From NCBI RefSeq assembly GCF_018854015.1, contig NZ_JAAXYO010000039.1, positions 176,286 through 240,285 of the forward strand: a stretch of DNA of 64,000 nucleotides, given 5' to 3'. Positions 16,583-25,663 of this stretch are shown here, one piece after another. The notes below the pieces were generated by a model. The model saw only the letters and a program-made list of their open reading frames with translations, did not search any database and was not told the DNA's origin. Origin of the DNA: Igneacidithiobacillus copahuensis (GTDB lineage: Bacteria; Pseudomonadota; Gammaproteobacteria; Acidithiobacillales; Acidithiobacillaceae). The translations under genes and the position numbers were made by a program. Position 1 is the first letter of the stretch. Each line of letters starts with the position of its first letter.

Positions 16583-16951
16583 ATGAGCACAAGCGGCAGT
16601 AAACGACCCGATCGCTTCATCATCAGCGGTGCCCTGCATGGCGTCACTCCGGAAGCACGTAAGAAACTGGAAGAATTTGAAAAACTCGGGGGGCATATCG
16701 ACTACCTGCCGGAAAAGGCCCTTGCCCTGATCCAGTATGATGGCCGTTGCGGTGCGGAACTGGAAGAACACATGGTGGCAGTATTGCAACAAGCCGGCGC
16801 GTCCTGTGAATCACATGGCGTCATCTGCCACGGGAAGGACCATTGCGAACCCCTCAACCTGCATGTCGGGCCGCTGGCGCAGGATCATCCCCGCCGCGGT
16901 GAGTCACTGAGCAAACACCTCGGACGCTGGCTGCACCTCAAACAAAAGTAA
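16583..16951 (+). CDS. Cys/His-containing protein of unknown function
   Basis: The 122-residue protein is soluble. Its second half holds Cys and His in a spacing that could bind metal (CGAELEEH, then CESHGVICHGKDHC). It follows the metal transporter genes by 81 bases. Start 16583 is chosen for the GAGGGA site before it. No family is recognised; a metal-handling role is only suggested by position and residues. Confidence 0.55.
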   Translation: MSTSGSKRPDRFIISGALHGVTPEARKKLEEFEKLGGHIDYLPEKALALIQYDGRCGAELEEHMVAVLQQAGASCESHGVICHGKDHCEPLNLHVGPLAQDHPRRGESLSKHLGRWLHLKQK

Positions 16952-16956
16952 GCCCG

Positions 16957-18894
16957 ATGCACCTGCGTCACTGGCTCGGGGCTGGACTGCTATTCATCTC
17001 CGGTCTCGCTCATGCTGCCCTCACCCCGCAGCAAGAGCAGTTGCTGCAAAATGCCGCCGATGCCTTCGCCCAGGGCAACTATCGTCCCGCGGCGGCCGCG
17101 CTTCCCCAGCTTGCCAATACCTACATGGGCCCCTGGGTAGCCTACTGGTCCCTGCAGCCACGACTGAGCACGCTGCAAGCAACACAATTTCAGTCCTTCG
17201 CCAATGAGTTCCCGCATGGGTCCGCTTATCTGCTGCTACGCCGACAATGGCTACTGGAGTTGGGACAGCGCCACGACTGGCAGAACTTTGCCGAGGTCTA
17301 TCGGGCCGGCCCCGCGCCGAAAAACCTCAGCGTCCGTTGTTATGCGGCGCACAACCCACTGCTACAGATTGGCAATCCAGCCACGCTATGGGATGCGGCA
17401 ACAGCGAGCAATGGCGCCTGCAACCGAATGGCACGGACGGCCCTTGCCCAGGGACAAATTTCACAAACGCTGCTCTGGCATAAACTGGCGGAGATGATTC
17501 GTGGCGGGCATCTCCACAGTGCCGGGACTTTTGCCAGTTTTCTTCCTGGTACTGCGGCGTCGGCCTTGAACAAACTCCTGCAAAGCCCCAATACCTGGCT
17601 AGCAAGCCAGGGCAGCACTGCGTTAGAGAGCTACGGCGCGCACGACGGCGCCGAACTGCTGCATCTCGCTCTGCTCGCGATGCTACCAAACGATCCCGCG
17701 CTCGCGGTGGCCCAGAGTCAGACCCTGCCCGGTCTTTCCCCTGCGCAGCGTGCATCGGTGTGCTACAGCGCGGCGCTACAGGCTGCGGGTAAGTTCCAGA
17801 CGAGCACTGCCAATGCCTGGTATCAGGCCGCACTAAGCGTCGACCCCAGCTTCCGGCCCAATGCGGAAACTCTCCATTGGATGGTGCGGTCAGCCCTGTT
17901 GCAGCAAAATTGGCCCTTGGTGCTTGCCGCCGTAGGGCGCTTGCCGGCAGATCAAGCACAACAAAGCCAATGGCAATTCTGGAAGGCGCTGGCATTACAA
18001 AAAACGGGAAAGAGCGCCTTGGCGCGACAGCTCTGGCAACAGATCGCTTCCCCCTTCGATGCCTATGGACAGCTGGCCAGTGCAGCCCTTGGCCAAAGTC
18101 TACGTCTCCCCGCGCGCAGCCAGAGCCCTGCGGAGCTGGTCGCTGACGCATTCTCCCAGCCAGCTGCTGCAGGTACGACAAACAACAGTCTGCGGCGCGC
18201 CCTGAAACTCTATCAGCTGGGGCTGTATTTCGATGCCCTGTGGGAATGGGGGCAGTACCTCGATACCCTCCCGGATGCCACTGCCATCAAAGCGGCAGAC
18301 CGCCAGGCTGCACAAAATCAGGCCTGGCTGCTGGTCATCAATGCCAGCACGCGCATCGGCAACGATGCCGACTGGCAGCAAGGTTACGTGCTCCCCTATC
18401 GCCAGGACATCATCGCCAGCGCCAACCGTAATGGTCTTTCCCCCTCCTTCGTCGCCGGTGTGATCCGCCAGGAATCCGGATTTGCACCCGGTATCCGCTC
18501 TTCTGTGGGCGCCCAGGGGATCATGCAGGTCATGCCGGCCACCGCGGCCTGGGTGCAAAGCCGCTATCCGCAAAGCGCTGCCGCTGATCTGCAAACGGCG
18601 GCCGGCAACATCCAGATTGGCACCACCTACCTGGCCTACCTGCGTTCGCAGTTTGGCGATTCCCCCGTACTTCTCGCCGCTGCCTACAACGCCGGACCGG
18701 GCGCCGTGAATCGCTGGCTGCAAAAGATTACCCTCGGCGAGAGTCCTTGGGCAGGATTGATCTTTGCCGCCAATATTCCCTATCAACAGACCCGCGACTA
18801 TGTCACGACCGTTTTGAGCAATGCCATCGTCTATCGCATGCTTCTTTCCGAAGCAGCGGCGTCCCCCCTGTCCTACTGGCAGCTGGCCAGATAG
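16957..18894 (+). CDS. slt: Soluble lytic transglycosylase (Slt70-like)
   Basis: Slt cleaves peptidoglycan glycan strands in the periplasm. The 645-residue protein starts with a signal peptide (GAGLLFISGLAHA), continues with a long helical superhelix, and ends in the lysozyme-like domain: catalytic E506 in IRQESGF, then GAQGIMQVMPATA and LAAAYNAGPGAV. It begins 5 bases after the preceding gene and lies just upstream of murJ, another cell-wall gene. Confidence 0.92.
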   Translation: MHLRHWLGAGLLFISGLAHAALTPQQEQLLQNAADAFAQGNYRPAAAALPQLANTYMGPWVAYWSLQPRLSTLQATQFQSFANEFPHGSAYLLLRRQWLLELGQRHDWQNFAEVYRAGPAPKNLSVRCYAAHNPLLQIGNPATLWDAATASNGACNRMARTALAQGQISQTLLWHKLAEMIRGGHLHSAGTFASFLPGTAASALNKLLQSPNTWLASQGSTALESYGAHDGAELLHLALLAMLPNDPALAVAQSQTLPGLSPAQRASVCYSAALQAAGKFQTSTANAWYQAALSVDPSFRPNAETLHWMVRSALLQQNWPLVLAAVGRLPADQAQQSQWQFWKALALQKTGKSALARQLWQQIASPFDAYGQLASAALGQSLRLPARSQSPAELVADAFSQPAAAGTTNNSLRRALKLYQLGLYFDALWEWGQYLDTLPDATAIKAADRQAAQNQAWLLVINASTRIGNDADWQQGYVLPYRQDIIASANRNGLSPSFVAGVIRQESGFAPGIRSSVGAQGIMQVMPATAAWVQSRYPQSAAADLQTAAGNIQIGTTYLAYLRSQFGDSPVLLAAAYNAGPGAVNRWLQKITLGESPWAGLIFAANIPYQQTRDYVTTVLSNAIVYRMLLSEAAASPLSYWQLAR

Positions 18895-18940
18895 TGGTGC
18901 GAACTACCGACGTGGACACCCTGGCGGCAATTTCCCAAAG

Positions 18941-20467
18941 ATGAGCGTATCCCTGCGCAATGTCGCCAAGGTAGCCAGCAATACCTTTTTATCGCGACTG
19001 CTCGGTTTTGCTCGGGACGTGATCCTTGCCCATTTGTTTGGCGCGGGGATGGCTGCCGATGCCTTCTTTGTCGCCCAGCGCCTGCCCAACCTCTTTCGCA
19101 GGCTCTTTGGTGAAGGGGCATTCTCCCAGGCCTTCGTGCCGGTGCTGGGCGAGTATGTGCAGGAGCGCAGCGTACAAGAGACCAGGGATTTCGTCGCTGA
19201 CATCAGCGGCTGGCTGCTACTGACCCTGGTGATCGTTACCGTAGCAGGGGTCCTGGGTGCTGGTCTTCTCGTCTACCTTCTTGCCCCCGGCTTTGCCGCT
19301 GATCCGGCCAAATTCGAGCTCACCGTCCTCCTCACCCGCATCACCTTCCCGTACTTGTTATTGGTGTCTCTGGTCGCGCTTTCCGGCGGCATCCTCAACA
19401 CCTATGGACACTTTCAGGTGCCCGCTTTCACCCCGGTATTTCTCAATCTGGGGATCATCGCGGCGGCCCTTTTCTGGGCCCCCCACCTTGCTCAACCAGT
19501 GATTGCCGTCGCCTGGGGCATGATCTTCGGTGGGATTGCGCAACTGCTGTTTCAGATTCCCGCGCTCTACCGGGTCGGCCACCTGCACTGGCCCCGTCTG
19601 CGCCGCAACGATCCCGGCGTAGGCCGCACCCTGCGCCTGCTCGGACCCGCGGCCCTGGGTGCTTCCGCAGCGCAGATCAATCTCTTCATCAATACGGTAC
19701 TGGCGTCTCTGGTTGGCGCCAACGTTGTGTCCTATCTGTACTATTCCGATCGCCTGGTGGAATTTCCCCTGGGCGTCTTCGGGGTAGCTCTGGGCACCGT
19801 GGTGCTGCCCACCCTCAGCCGCCAGAGCAAAACGGCGGAGTTTCCCCGCACCCTGGACTGGGCCTTGCGCTGGACCTGGCTCATCGCCCTGCCCGCCACC
19901 ATTGGCCTGCTGGTGCTCGGCCAACCCCTGCTGATCACCCTCTTTCGTTATGGCGCTTACAGTGCCCAGGATATGGAACAAAGCTATCTGAGCCTGTTTG
20001 GCTATGGCCTCGGCATTCTGCCGATCATTGCCGCGCGCGTCCTCGCCCCGGCCTTCTATGCCCGCCAGAATACCAGGACCCCCATGCGCTTTGGCATCAT
20101 CAGTGTCGGCGTCAATATTTTCATCAGCCTCCTCCTGGCCTGGCCCCTGCACCAGCTCGGCCTGTCGCTGGCGACCAGCATCGCTGCCCTAGTCAATGCC
20201 CTATTGTTGGCACGCCGCCTGTGGCGCGACGAGATCTATCGCCCTGCCCCCGGTTGGCGCATCTTTCTGGTAAAAACCAGTGGCAGCGCGATGGCTCTCG
20301 CCGTCGGCCTTTTCCTGCTGCGCGGTGCCACGAGCGATTGGCTACAGTGGTCCGCCGCGGCGCGGGTTGGCCACTTGGTGCTGCTCATTGCCGGGGGGGC
20401 TCTGCTCTACCTGTTTCTCCTCTGGACCCTGCGCCTGCCGGAACTGCGCCAGTTACGTCGACGCTGA
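18941..20467 (+). CDS. murJ: Lipid II flippase MurJ
   Basis: MurJ moves lipid II across the inner membrane. The 508-residue protein has about 14 membrane helices and the family signatures SRLLGFARDVILAHLFGAG, DAFFVAQRLPNLFRRLFGEG and FSQAFVPV. ATG 18941 is the family start; upstream codons in frame encode unrelated sequence that overlaps slt. It precedes ribF-ileS-lspA, a common order in gammaproteobacteria. Confidence 0.95.
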   Translation: MSVSLRNVAKVASNTFLSRLLGFARDVILAHLFGAGMAADAFFVAQRLPNLFRRLFGEGAFSQAFVPVLGEYVQERSVQETRDFVADISGWLLLTLVIVTVAGVLGAGLLVYLLAPGFAADPAKFELTVLLTRITFPYLLLVSLVALSGGILNTYGHFQVPAFTPVFLNLGIIAAALFWAPHLAQPVIAVAWGMIFGGIAQLLFQIPALYRVGHLHWPRLRRNDPGVGRTLRLLGPAALGASAAQINLFINTVLASLVGANVVSYLYYSDRLVEFPLGVFGVALGTVVLPTLSRQSKTAEFPRTLDWALRWTWLIALPATIGLLVLGQPLLITLFRYGAYSAQDMEQSYLSLFGYGLGILPIIAARVLAPAFYARQNTRTPMRFGIISVGVNIFISLLLAWPLHQLGLSLATSIAALVNALLLARRLWRDEIYRPAPGWRIFLVKTSGSAMALAVGLFLLRGATSDWLQWSAAARVGHLVLLIAGGALLYLFLLWTLRLPELRQLRRR

Positions 20468-20522
20468 ACGGGGTATTCGGGTACACTACAGCGGTTTTTT
20501 GCCCGGATGCCTCTTTGCCACC

Positions 20523-21479
20523 ATGATCCAGCCCTTTCGTCTCCATTCGTTGCCCCGGCAGGCAATGGCAACGGCACAGGCGCTGACCATTGGCAACTTT
20601 GATGGTGTTCACCTCGGGCACCAACGGCTCCTTGCCGGTATGGCGAGGTGCGGGTTGCCGCGCAGCGTACTCACCTTTGAACCCCTCCCCCGGGAGCTGT
20701 TTCTCGGCAACAGGGCACCCATCCGCCTGAGCAGCCTGCGCGAAAAGACCGCAACACTCCGGCACTACGGGGCAGACCAGGTCGTTTGCGCGCGCTTCGA
20801 TACTGCCCTGGCAGCCTTATCGGCAGAGGACTTCGTCGAGCAAATCGTGGTTCGGCGTCTGCGGGTGCGGGAGCTCTTCGTTGGCCATGATTTCCGCTTC
20901 GGCGCCCAGCGCCGTGGCGATTTTGCGCTGCTGCAGCAAATGGGCAGGCGACACGGTTTTGGGGTGCACGAGCAGCCCCCCTATCTGCTGGACGGGCAGC
21001 GCGTCAGCAGTACTGGCATCCGCCAGTTTCTCGAACAGGGAGACCTGGCGCAGGCGGCACGCTGGCTTGGCCGCCCCTATACCGTCTGTGGTCGGGTACG
21101 GCGGGGCGATCAACTGGGACGCGAACTGGGCTTCCCCACGGCCAATTTACCCCTAGCGCATCGCCCCCTTCCCTTGCGCGGCATTTTTGCCGGCCGGCTC
21201 TACAGCCCCATTGGCCACTGGAATGCTGCCATCAGCATTGGCCTGCGCCCCACCGTGAATGGAAAAAGTCTCGTATTAGAGGCCCATTGCCTCGACGCCG
21301 AGAGCCCGAACCTCTACGGCAAAATGGTTGGCGTCGAACTGCTGCACAAGTTGCGGGATGAAGAAAAATACCCCAATCTCGATACGTTGATCGCCGCCAT
21401 ACAGCAAGACGTACAAAATGTACGGCAATTTTTTTCTACCCATGACATCGAAAGCCCATGGATTATAAAAGCACGCTAA
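20523..21479 (+). CDS. ribF: Bifunctional riboflavin kinase/FAD synthetase RibF
   Basis: RibF makes FMN from riboflavin and then FAD. Residues about 15-180 are the FAD synthetase part with GNFDGVHLGHQRLL; the C-terminal ~130 residues are the riboflavin kinase part with GRELGFPTANL and the catalytic Glu in VLEAHCLD. The product has 318 residues from ATG 20523. It overlaps ileS by 22 bases. No FMN riboswitch is seen in the short leader. Confidence 0.93.
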   Translation: MIQPFRLHSLPRQAMATAQALTIGNFDGVHLGHQRLLAGMARCGLPRSVLTFEPLPRELFLGNRAPIRLSSLREKTATLRHYGADQVVCARFDTALAALSAEDFVEQIVVRRLRVRELFVGHDFRFGAQRRGDFALLQQMGRRHGFGVHEQPPYLLDGQRVSSTGIRQFLEQGDLAQAARWLGRPYTVCGRVRRGDQLGRELGFPTANLPLAHRPLPLRGIFAGRLYSPIGHWNAAISIGLRPTVNGKSLVLEAHCLDAESPNLYGKMVGVELLHKLRDEEKYPNLDTLIAAIQQDVQNVRQFFSTHDIESPWIIKAR

Positions 21480-24265
21480 ATCTTCCCAAAACCGATTTTC
21501 CCATGCAGGGCAAACTGCCCCAGCGGGAACCAGAGCTGCTGGCCCGCTGGCAGGAGCTGGACCTGTATCAGCGTCTGCTGCAGGCTCGCGCCGACGCGCC
21601 GAGCTTTGTCCTGCATGATGGCCCTCCCTATGCCAACGGCAAGATCCATATTGGGCATGCCGTCAACAAGGTACTCAAGGACATCATCAACAAGTCGCGG
21701 CTGGTCGAAGGCATGCGGGTTCCCTACGTACCCGGCTGGGATTGCCACGGCCTGCCCATCGAGATCCAGGTGGAAAAGACCCACGGGCGTCCCGGTGAGA
21801 AGCTGAGCGCCGCGGCCTTCCGTGACGCCTGTCGTGCCTATGCGGCGGAGCAGATCGAAGGACAGAAGGCCGACTTCATCCGCTTGGGTATCCTCGGGGA
21901 CTGGGAACATCCCTATCGCACCATGGATTATGCCGCCGAGGCCGACATCCTGCGCGAACTGGGCAAGCTTACCCTCAAGGGGCAGGTCTATCGCGGCGCC
22001 AAGCCCGTGCACTGGTGCGTCGATTGCGGCAGCGCCCTGGCAGAGGCCGAGGTCGAATATCGCGATCGCAGCGATCCCTCCATCGACGTTGGCTTCCTCG
22101 TGGAGGACCGTGCGGATCTCTGTCAGCGTTTGGGCATTTCACTGTTCGACAGCGAAGCAGAAGTCGTCATCTGGACCACCACCCCCTGGACCTTGCCGGC
22201 AAATCAGGCGGTCGCTGTGCATCCCGAGTACGACTACGTTCTCCTGCAGGCTGGCGCGCGCGTCTTGCTGCTGGCCGCCGAGCTGGCGGAAGCTGCTCTG
22301 GCCCGCTATGGACACCCAGATGCCCGGCGCATCGCCACAACCCGTGGCCAAGCCTTGGAGGGACTGCGTCTGCAGCATCCCTTCGAGCCCAGAACCGTGC
22401 CGGTCATCCTCGGCAAGCACGTCACCCTCGATGCCGGCACTGGCTGTGTCCACACCGCCCCCGCCCATGGCGTGGACGATTATCTGGCCGCCGAGGACTA
22501 TCACCTACCCATCGATAGCCCGCTGCAGGGCAACGGTCGCTATCGTGACGATCTCGGCGACGGCCTCGCCGGACTCTCCACGGCCGAGGCCAATCGCGCT
22601 GTGCCGGCCCTTCTGCACGAACGTGGACGTCTGCTACACCAGGAAAAGATCGAACACAGCTATCCGCATTGCTGGCGCCACAAAACGCCCCTGCTTTTTC
22701 GCGCCACGCCGCAATGGTTCATCGGCATGGAGCGCAACGGCCTACGCGAGCAGGCCCTGCAAGCGATCGCCGAGACCCGCTGGATTCCCGCCTGGGGAGA
22801 AGAGCGCATTGCTGACATGGTACGTAAGCGGCCAGACTGGTGTATCTCGCGCCAACGCGCCTGGGGGGTACCGGTGGCCCTCTACGCCTGCGCCCAGTGT
22901 GGCGAGCCCCTGCGCGACGCCGAGGTCTTCCAGCGCATTGGCGCGGCCGTGGAGGCCGGTGGCGTCGATGCCTGGTTCAACGGTACAGACCAGGATTTTC
23001 TCGGCGATACCCCGCATCATTGTGCCTCCTGCGGCCACGAACAGTTTCACAAGGTCAGCGACATCCTCGACGTCTGGTTCGACTCCGGCTCCACCCACGC
23101 CTTTGTCCTCGAACGACGCCCGGAACTACACAGCCCCGCAGATCTCTATCTGGAAGGTGCGGATCAGCACCGCGGCTGGTTCCAGTCGTCCTTGCTCGAA
23201 TCCGTCGCCAGCCGCGGGCGGGCACCTTACCTAGCGGTGCTCACCCATGGCTTCACCGTCGATGGTGAAGGACGCAAGATGAGCAAGTCCGTGGGCAATG
23301 TCATCGCCCCGCAGGAAATCATCGACCGCTATGGTGCCGACATCCTGCGCCTGTGGGTAGCATCCGAGGATTATCGGGGGGAAATTCCGATTTCCGACAA
23401 TATCCTGCAGCGCTTGGGCGAGAGCTACCGGCGCATTCGCAATACCGCCCGCTACATCCTCGGCAATACCCACGATTTCGATCCGCGTACAGATGCCTTG
23501 CCGGCATCCGAACTTCTGGAGATGGATCGCTGGATGCTGGGACGCTGCGCTCAGGTACAGCAGGAAATCCGGAGCGCCTACGAGCAGTTCCAGTTCCACC
23601 GCGTGGTGCAGGCCATGCACAACTTTTGCTCCATCGATCTCGGCGGTCTCTATCTGGATGTGCTCAAGGATCGTCTATATACCACCCAGACCCAGTCGCG
23701 GGCACGGCGCTCGGCACAGACCGTGCTGGCGCAGATGCTGAATGCCTTGTTGGTCTGGATGGCTCCCATTCTCAGCTTCACCGCCGAGGAAATTTGGCGA
23801 CATCTGCCCTGGAAGAATGCCGAGAGTGTGTTTTTTGCCTGCTATCCCGATTTTGGCGCAGGGCAGGACGCGGATCTGGATGCCCGCTGGCAGCGCCTGC
23901 TCACTCTGCGCGAGGCCGTGAATGCCGCCCTCGAACCGTTGCGGCAGGAGAAAAAAATCGGCTCTGCCCTGGATGCGCAGGTTGCCCTCTCCGCCAACGC
24001 CGACTGGCTGGCATTGCTACGGCCGATGGCGAAAGAGCTGCGCTTCCTGCTGCTGTGCTCCGATCTCCAACTGCGCGATCTCGCCGCCGACGCGGAAGAG
24101 ACCCTACCGGGCCTGCAGATCACGGTAGCCGCTTACGATGCCACGAAATGCCCGCGCTGCTGGCACCGCCGCAGCGACATCGGCGAGCATCCCGAGCATC
24201 CGGAACTCTGTAGTCGCTGCGTGGAGAATGTCGCGGGTAGTGGCGAAACACGGGAGTACTGCTGA
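21458..24265 (+). CDS. ileS: Isoleucyl-tRNA synthetase
   Basis: The 935-residue class I synthetase charges tRNA-Ile. HIGH-type motif GPPYANGKIHIGHA lies near residues 52-65, KMSKS at 607-611, the editing domain between them (TTTPWTLPANQAVAVHP), and a C-terminal zinc finger (CPRCWHRR, then CSRCVENV) near the end. This is the bacterial zinc-containing type. It overlaps ribF upstream and lspA downstream (one base). Confidence 0.97.
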   Translation: MDYKSTLNLPKTDFPMQGKLPQREPELLARWQELDLYQRLLQARADAPSFVLHDGPPYANGKIHIGHAVNKVLKDIINKSRLVEGMRVPYVPGWDCHGLPIEIQVEKTHGRPGEKLSAAAFRDACRAYAAEQIEGQKADFIRLGILGDWEHPYRTMDYAAEADILRELGKLTLKGQVYRGAKPVHWCVDCGSALAEAEVEYRDRSDPSIDVGFLVEDRADLCQRLGISLFDSEAEVVIWTTTPWTLPANQAVAVHPEYDYVLLQAGARVLLLAAELAEAALARYGHPDARRIATTRGQALEGLRLQHPFEPRTVPVILGKHVTLDAGTGCVHTAPAHGVDDYLAAEDYHLPIDSPLQGNGRYRDDLGDGLAGLSTAEANRAVPALLHERGRLLHQEKIEHSYPHCWRHKTPLLFRATPQWFIGMERNGLREQALQAIAETRWIPAWGEERIADMVRKRPDWCISRQRAWGVPVALYACAQCGEPLRDAEVFQRIGAAVEAGGVDAWFNGTDQDFLGDTPHHCASCGHEQFHKVSDILDVWFDSGSTHAFVLERRPELHSPADLYLEGADQHRGWFQSSLLESVASRGRAPYLAVLTHGFTVDGEGRKMSKSVGNVIAPQEIIDRYGADILRLWVASEDYRGEIPISDNILQRLGESYRRIRNTARYILGNTHDFDPRTDALPASELLEMDRWMLGRCAQVQQEIRSAYEQFQFHRVVQAMHNFCSIDLGGLYLDVLKDRLYTTQTQSRARRSAQTVLAQMLNALLVWMAPILSFTAEEIWRHLPWKNAESVFFACYPDFGAGQDADLDARWQRLLTLREAVNAALEPLRQEKKIGSALDAQVALSANADWLALLRPMAKELRFLLLCSDLQLRDLAADAEETLPGLQITVAAYDATKCPRCWHRRSDIGEHPEHPELCSRCVENVAGSGETREYC

Positions 24266-24723
24266 TGCTGCGCTATCTCTGGTTGAGCGTCTTCGTCATT
24301 CTCCTCGATCAGGGGGTGAAACTCTGGCTCAGTCACATCTGGCGGATTGGGCAAGGCATCGTCGTCATTCCCGGCATCCTGAACTTTCGCCTGGTGCACA
24401 ATACCGGTGCCGCTTTCAGCTTCCTCGCTGGCGCCGGCGGCTGGCAACGTTGGCTGCTGATCGTCATTGCCGTGATCGTTGTCGTGGTGCTCGTCGCCAT
24501 ATTGCGACGCCTGAAACCGGGCGCGCATTGGACCGCCATCGCCCTTGCCCTGATCCTGGGCGGCGCCCTGGGCAATCTCATCGATCGCATCCGACTGGGC
24601 TATGTGGTGGACTTCATTGGTGTGCACTGGGGAAACCTGTATTGGCCCTATTTCAACATTGCCGATAGTGCCATCACCATTGGCGCGCTGATGCTCATTG
24701 TGGATGCATTCCGGCGCCACTGA
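24265..24723 (+). CDS. lspA: Lipoprotein signal peptidase LspA
   Basis: LspA removes signal peptides from prolipoproteins. The 152 residues include four membrane segments, the VHNTGAAFS motif and the catalytic aspartates in GNLIDRIRLG and FNIADSAI. Its ATG overlaps the ileS stop, the usual ileS-lspA coupling. Confidence 0.95.
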   Translation: MLRYLWLSVFVILLDQGVKLWLSHIWRIGQGIVVIPGILNFRLVHNTGAAFSFLAGAGGWQRWLLIVIAVIVVVVLVAILRRLKPGAHWTAIALALILGGALGNLIDRIRLGYVVDFIGVHWGNLYWPYFNIADSAITIGALMLIVDAFRRH

Positions 24724-24728
24724 TGCCT

Positions 24729-24752
24729 TTTTGTCGTGCAAATACGACAAAA
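24729..24752 (+). promoter_or_regulatory. Perfect palindrome upstream of a sigma-54-like promoter
   Basis: TTTTGTCGT, six bases, then ACGACAAAA give a perfect 9-base inverted repeat. It has no T-run after the right arm, so it is a poor terminator for lspA. It lies about 85 bases before the -24/-12 motif at 24813-24828, the usual distance of an enhancer-binding-protein site. Confidence 0.45.
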
Positions 24753-24812
24753 TGACCAACGGGCTAACCCGGAAACGCAGGCGACCTATTGATTAATAAT
24801 AGAATATAAATT

Positions 24813-24828
24813 TGGCCTGATACTTGCT
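24813..24828 (+). promoter_or_regulatory. Candidate sigma-54 promoter for the 67-codon ORF
   Basis: TGGCCTG, ATAC, TTGCT matches 10 of the 12 fixed positions of TGGCACG-N4-TTGCW, with GG and GC 10 bases apart. The region around it is AT-rich. The predicted start point is about 24838-24840. Confidence 0.55.
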
Positions 24829-24861
24829 TTACCCTCTGCATACTGCAAGAGGGACACAGCA

Positions 24862-25065
24862 ATGGACAATCGGGCGAATTTACTGGCAGCACTTCGGCGG
24901 GTACGACACTACCCAAACTACCATTCCTTCATGGCCACCCAGGAACGCGAACGCATCAAACGTGATCTACAGAAGCGTTTGCTGCGTCTGCGTCGCGGAC
25001 ATCGGTCGCAGGGCGGCGGTTTCGCCTTCTTACGCAGGGCCGTCCTGGCGCAAATCCTCTACTGA
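24862..25065 (+). CDS. Small basic protein of unknown function
   Basis: The 67-residue product is strongly basic (Arg/Lys-rich between residues 30 and 50) and has no membrane segment. No family is recognised. AGAGGG lies 7 bases before ATG 24862, and the leader can fold as CCTCTGCA-tac-TGC(A)AGAGG around that site. A strong sigma-54-like promoter is upstream. It could instead be a small regulatory RNA with a chance ORF. Confidence 0.45.
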   Translation: MDNRANLLAALRRVRHYPNYHSFMATQERERIKRDLQKRLLRLRRGHRSQGGGFAFLRRAVLAQILY

Positions 25066-25068
25066 ACT

Positions 25069-25635
25069 CTACTGCGGCTCATTACCTGGCCGCCACTTAA
25101 TGCTGCAGCCCATGCAGGGCTGCACCTTGCTTGGGGCATCCTCCCCGGCAAGAACGGCGCGCACTGCCGCGTCGAGATCCTTACCCGTAACGGGCTCGTC
25201 GTTCTTGGGCCGTGCGGCATCGAATTGGCCGTGATAAAAGAGTTTTCCCACCCCATCAAACAAAAAGATATCCGGGGTGCAGGCGGCATGAAATGCCTTG
25301 GCTACCGACTGATCGGCGTCAAAGAGATAAGGAAAATCATAACCTGCCCGGGCCGCCTCGGCGGGCATCTTTTCCGGCGCATCGTCGGGATAGGTCTCCG
25401 GATCATTGCTGTTGATCGCCACCACTGCCAAGCCAGCGCGCTGCCATCCCTTCGCCAGTTCCGCCAGCTTCTGGGCGATATGGATGACATAGGGGCAGTG
25501 ATTGCAGATGAACAATACGAGCAGAGGCTTGCCCGCGGCTTGCGCCGTTGACCAGCCGCCCTCCTTACCGCCAAAAGGCAAGGTAAAATCCGGCAATGGA
25601 GTCCCCAGGGGTAAATCGAATCCCGTCATAGCCAT
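25069..25635 (-). CDS. Thioredoxin-family (AhpC/TSA-like) protein
   Basis: The 188-residue protein has a thioredoxin fold with a C44-N-H-C47 active site (FICNHCPYV) and a second CxxC near the end (PCMGCSIKW). Members of this group are uncharacterised redoxins, often called peroxiredoxin-like. Start 25635 has AAGGAG 9 bases before it. It follows the ABC transporter gene by 28 bases and is probably co-transcribed with it. Confidence 0.8.
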   Translation of the reverse strand: MAMTGFDLPLGTPLPDFTLPFGGKEGGWSTAQAAGKPLLVLFICNHCPYVIHIAQKLAELAKGWQRAGLAVVAINSNDPETYPDDAPEKMPAEAARAGYDFPYLFDADQSVAKAFHAACTPDIFLFDGVGKLFYHGQFDAARPKNDEPVTGKDLDAAVRAVLAGEDAPSKVQPCMGCSIKWRPGNEPQ

Positions 25636-25663
25636 CGTGTGTATCTCCTTGTTACTGAGCAAA

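Noticed and set aside
24729..24752. Palindrome read as the lspA terminator
   Set aside because: The right arm is followed by ATGACC and not a T-run; the T-run is at the outer edge of the left arm. An operator fits better.
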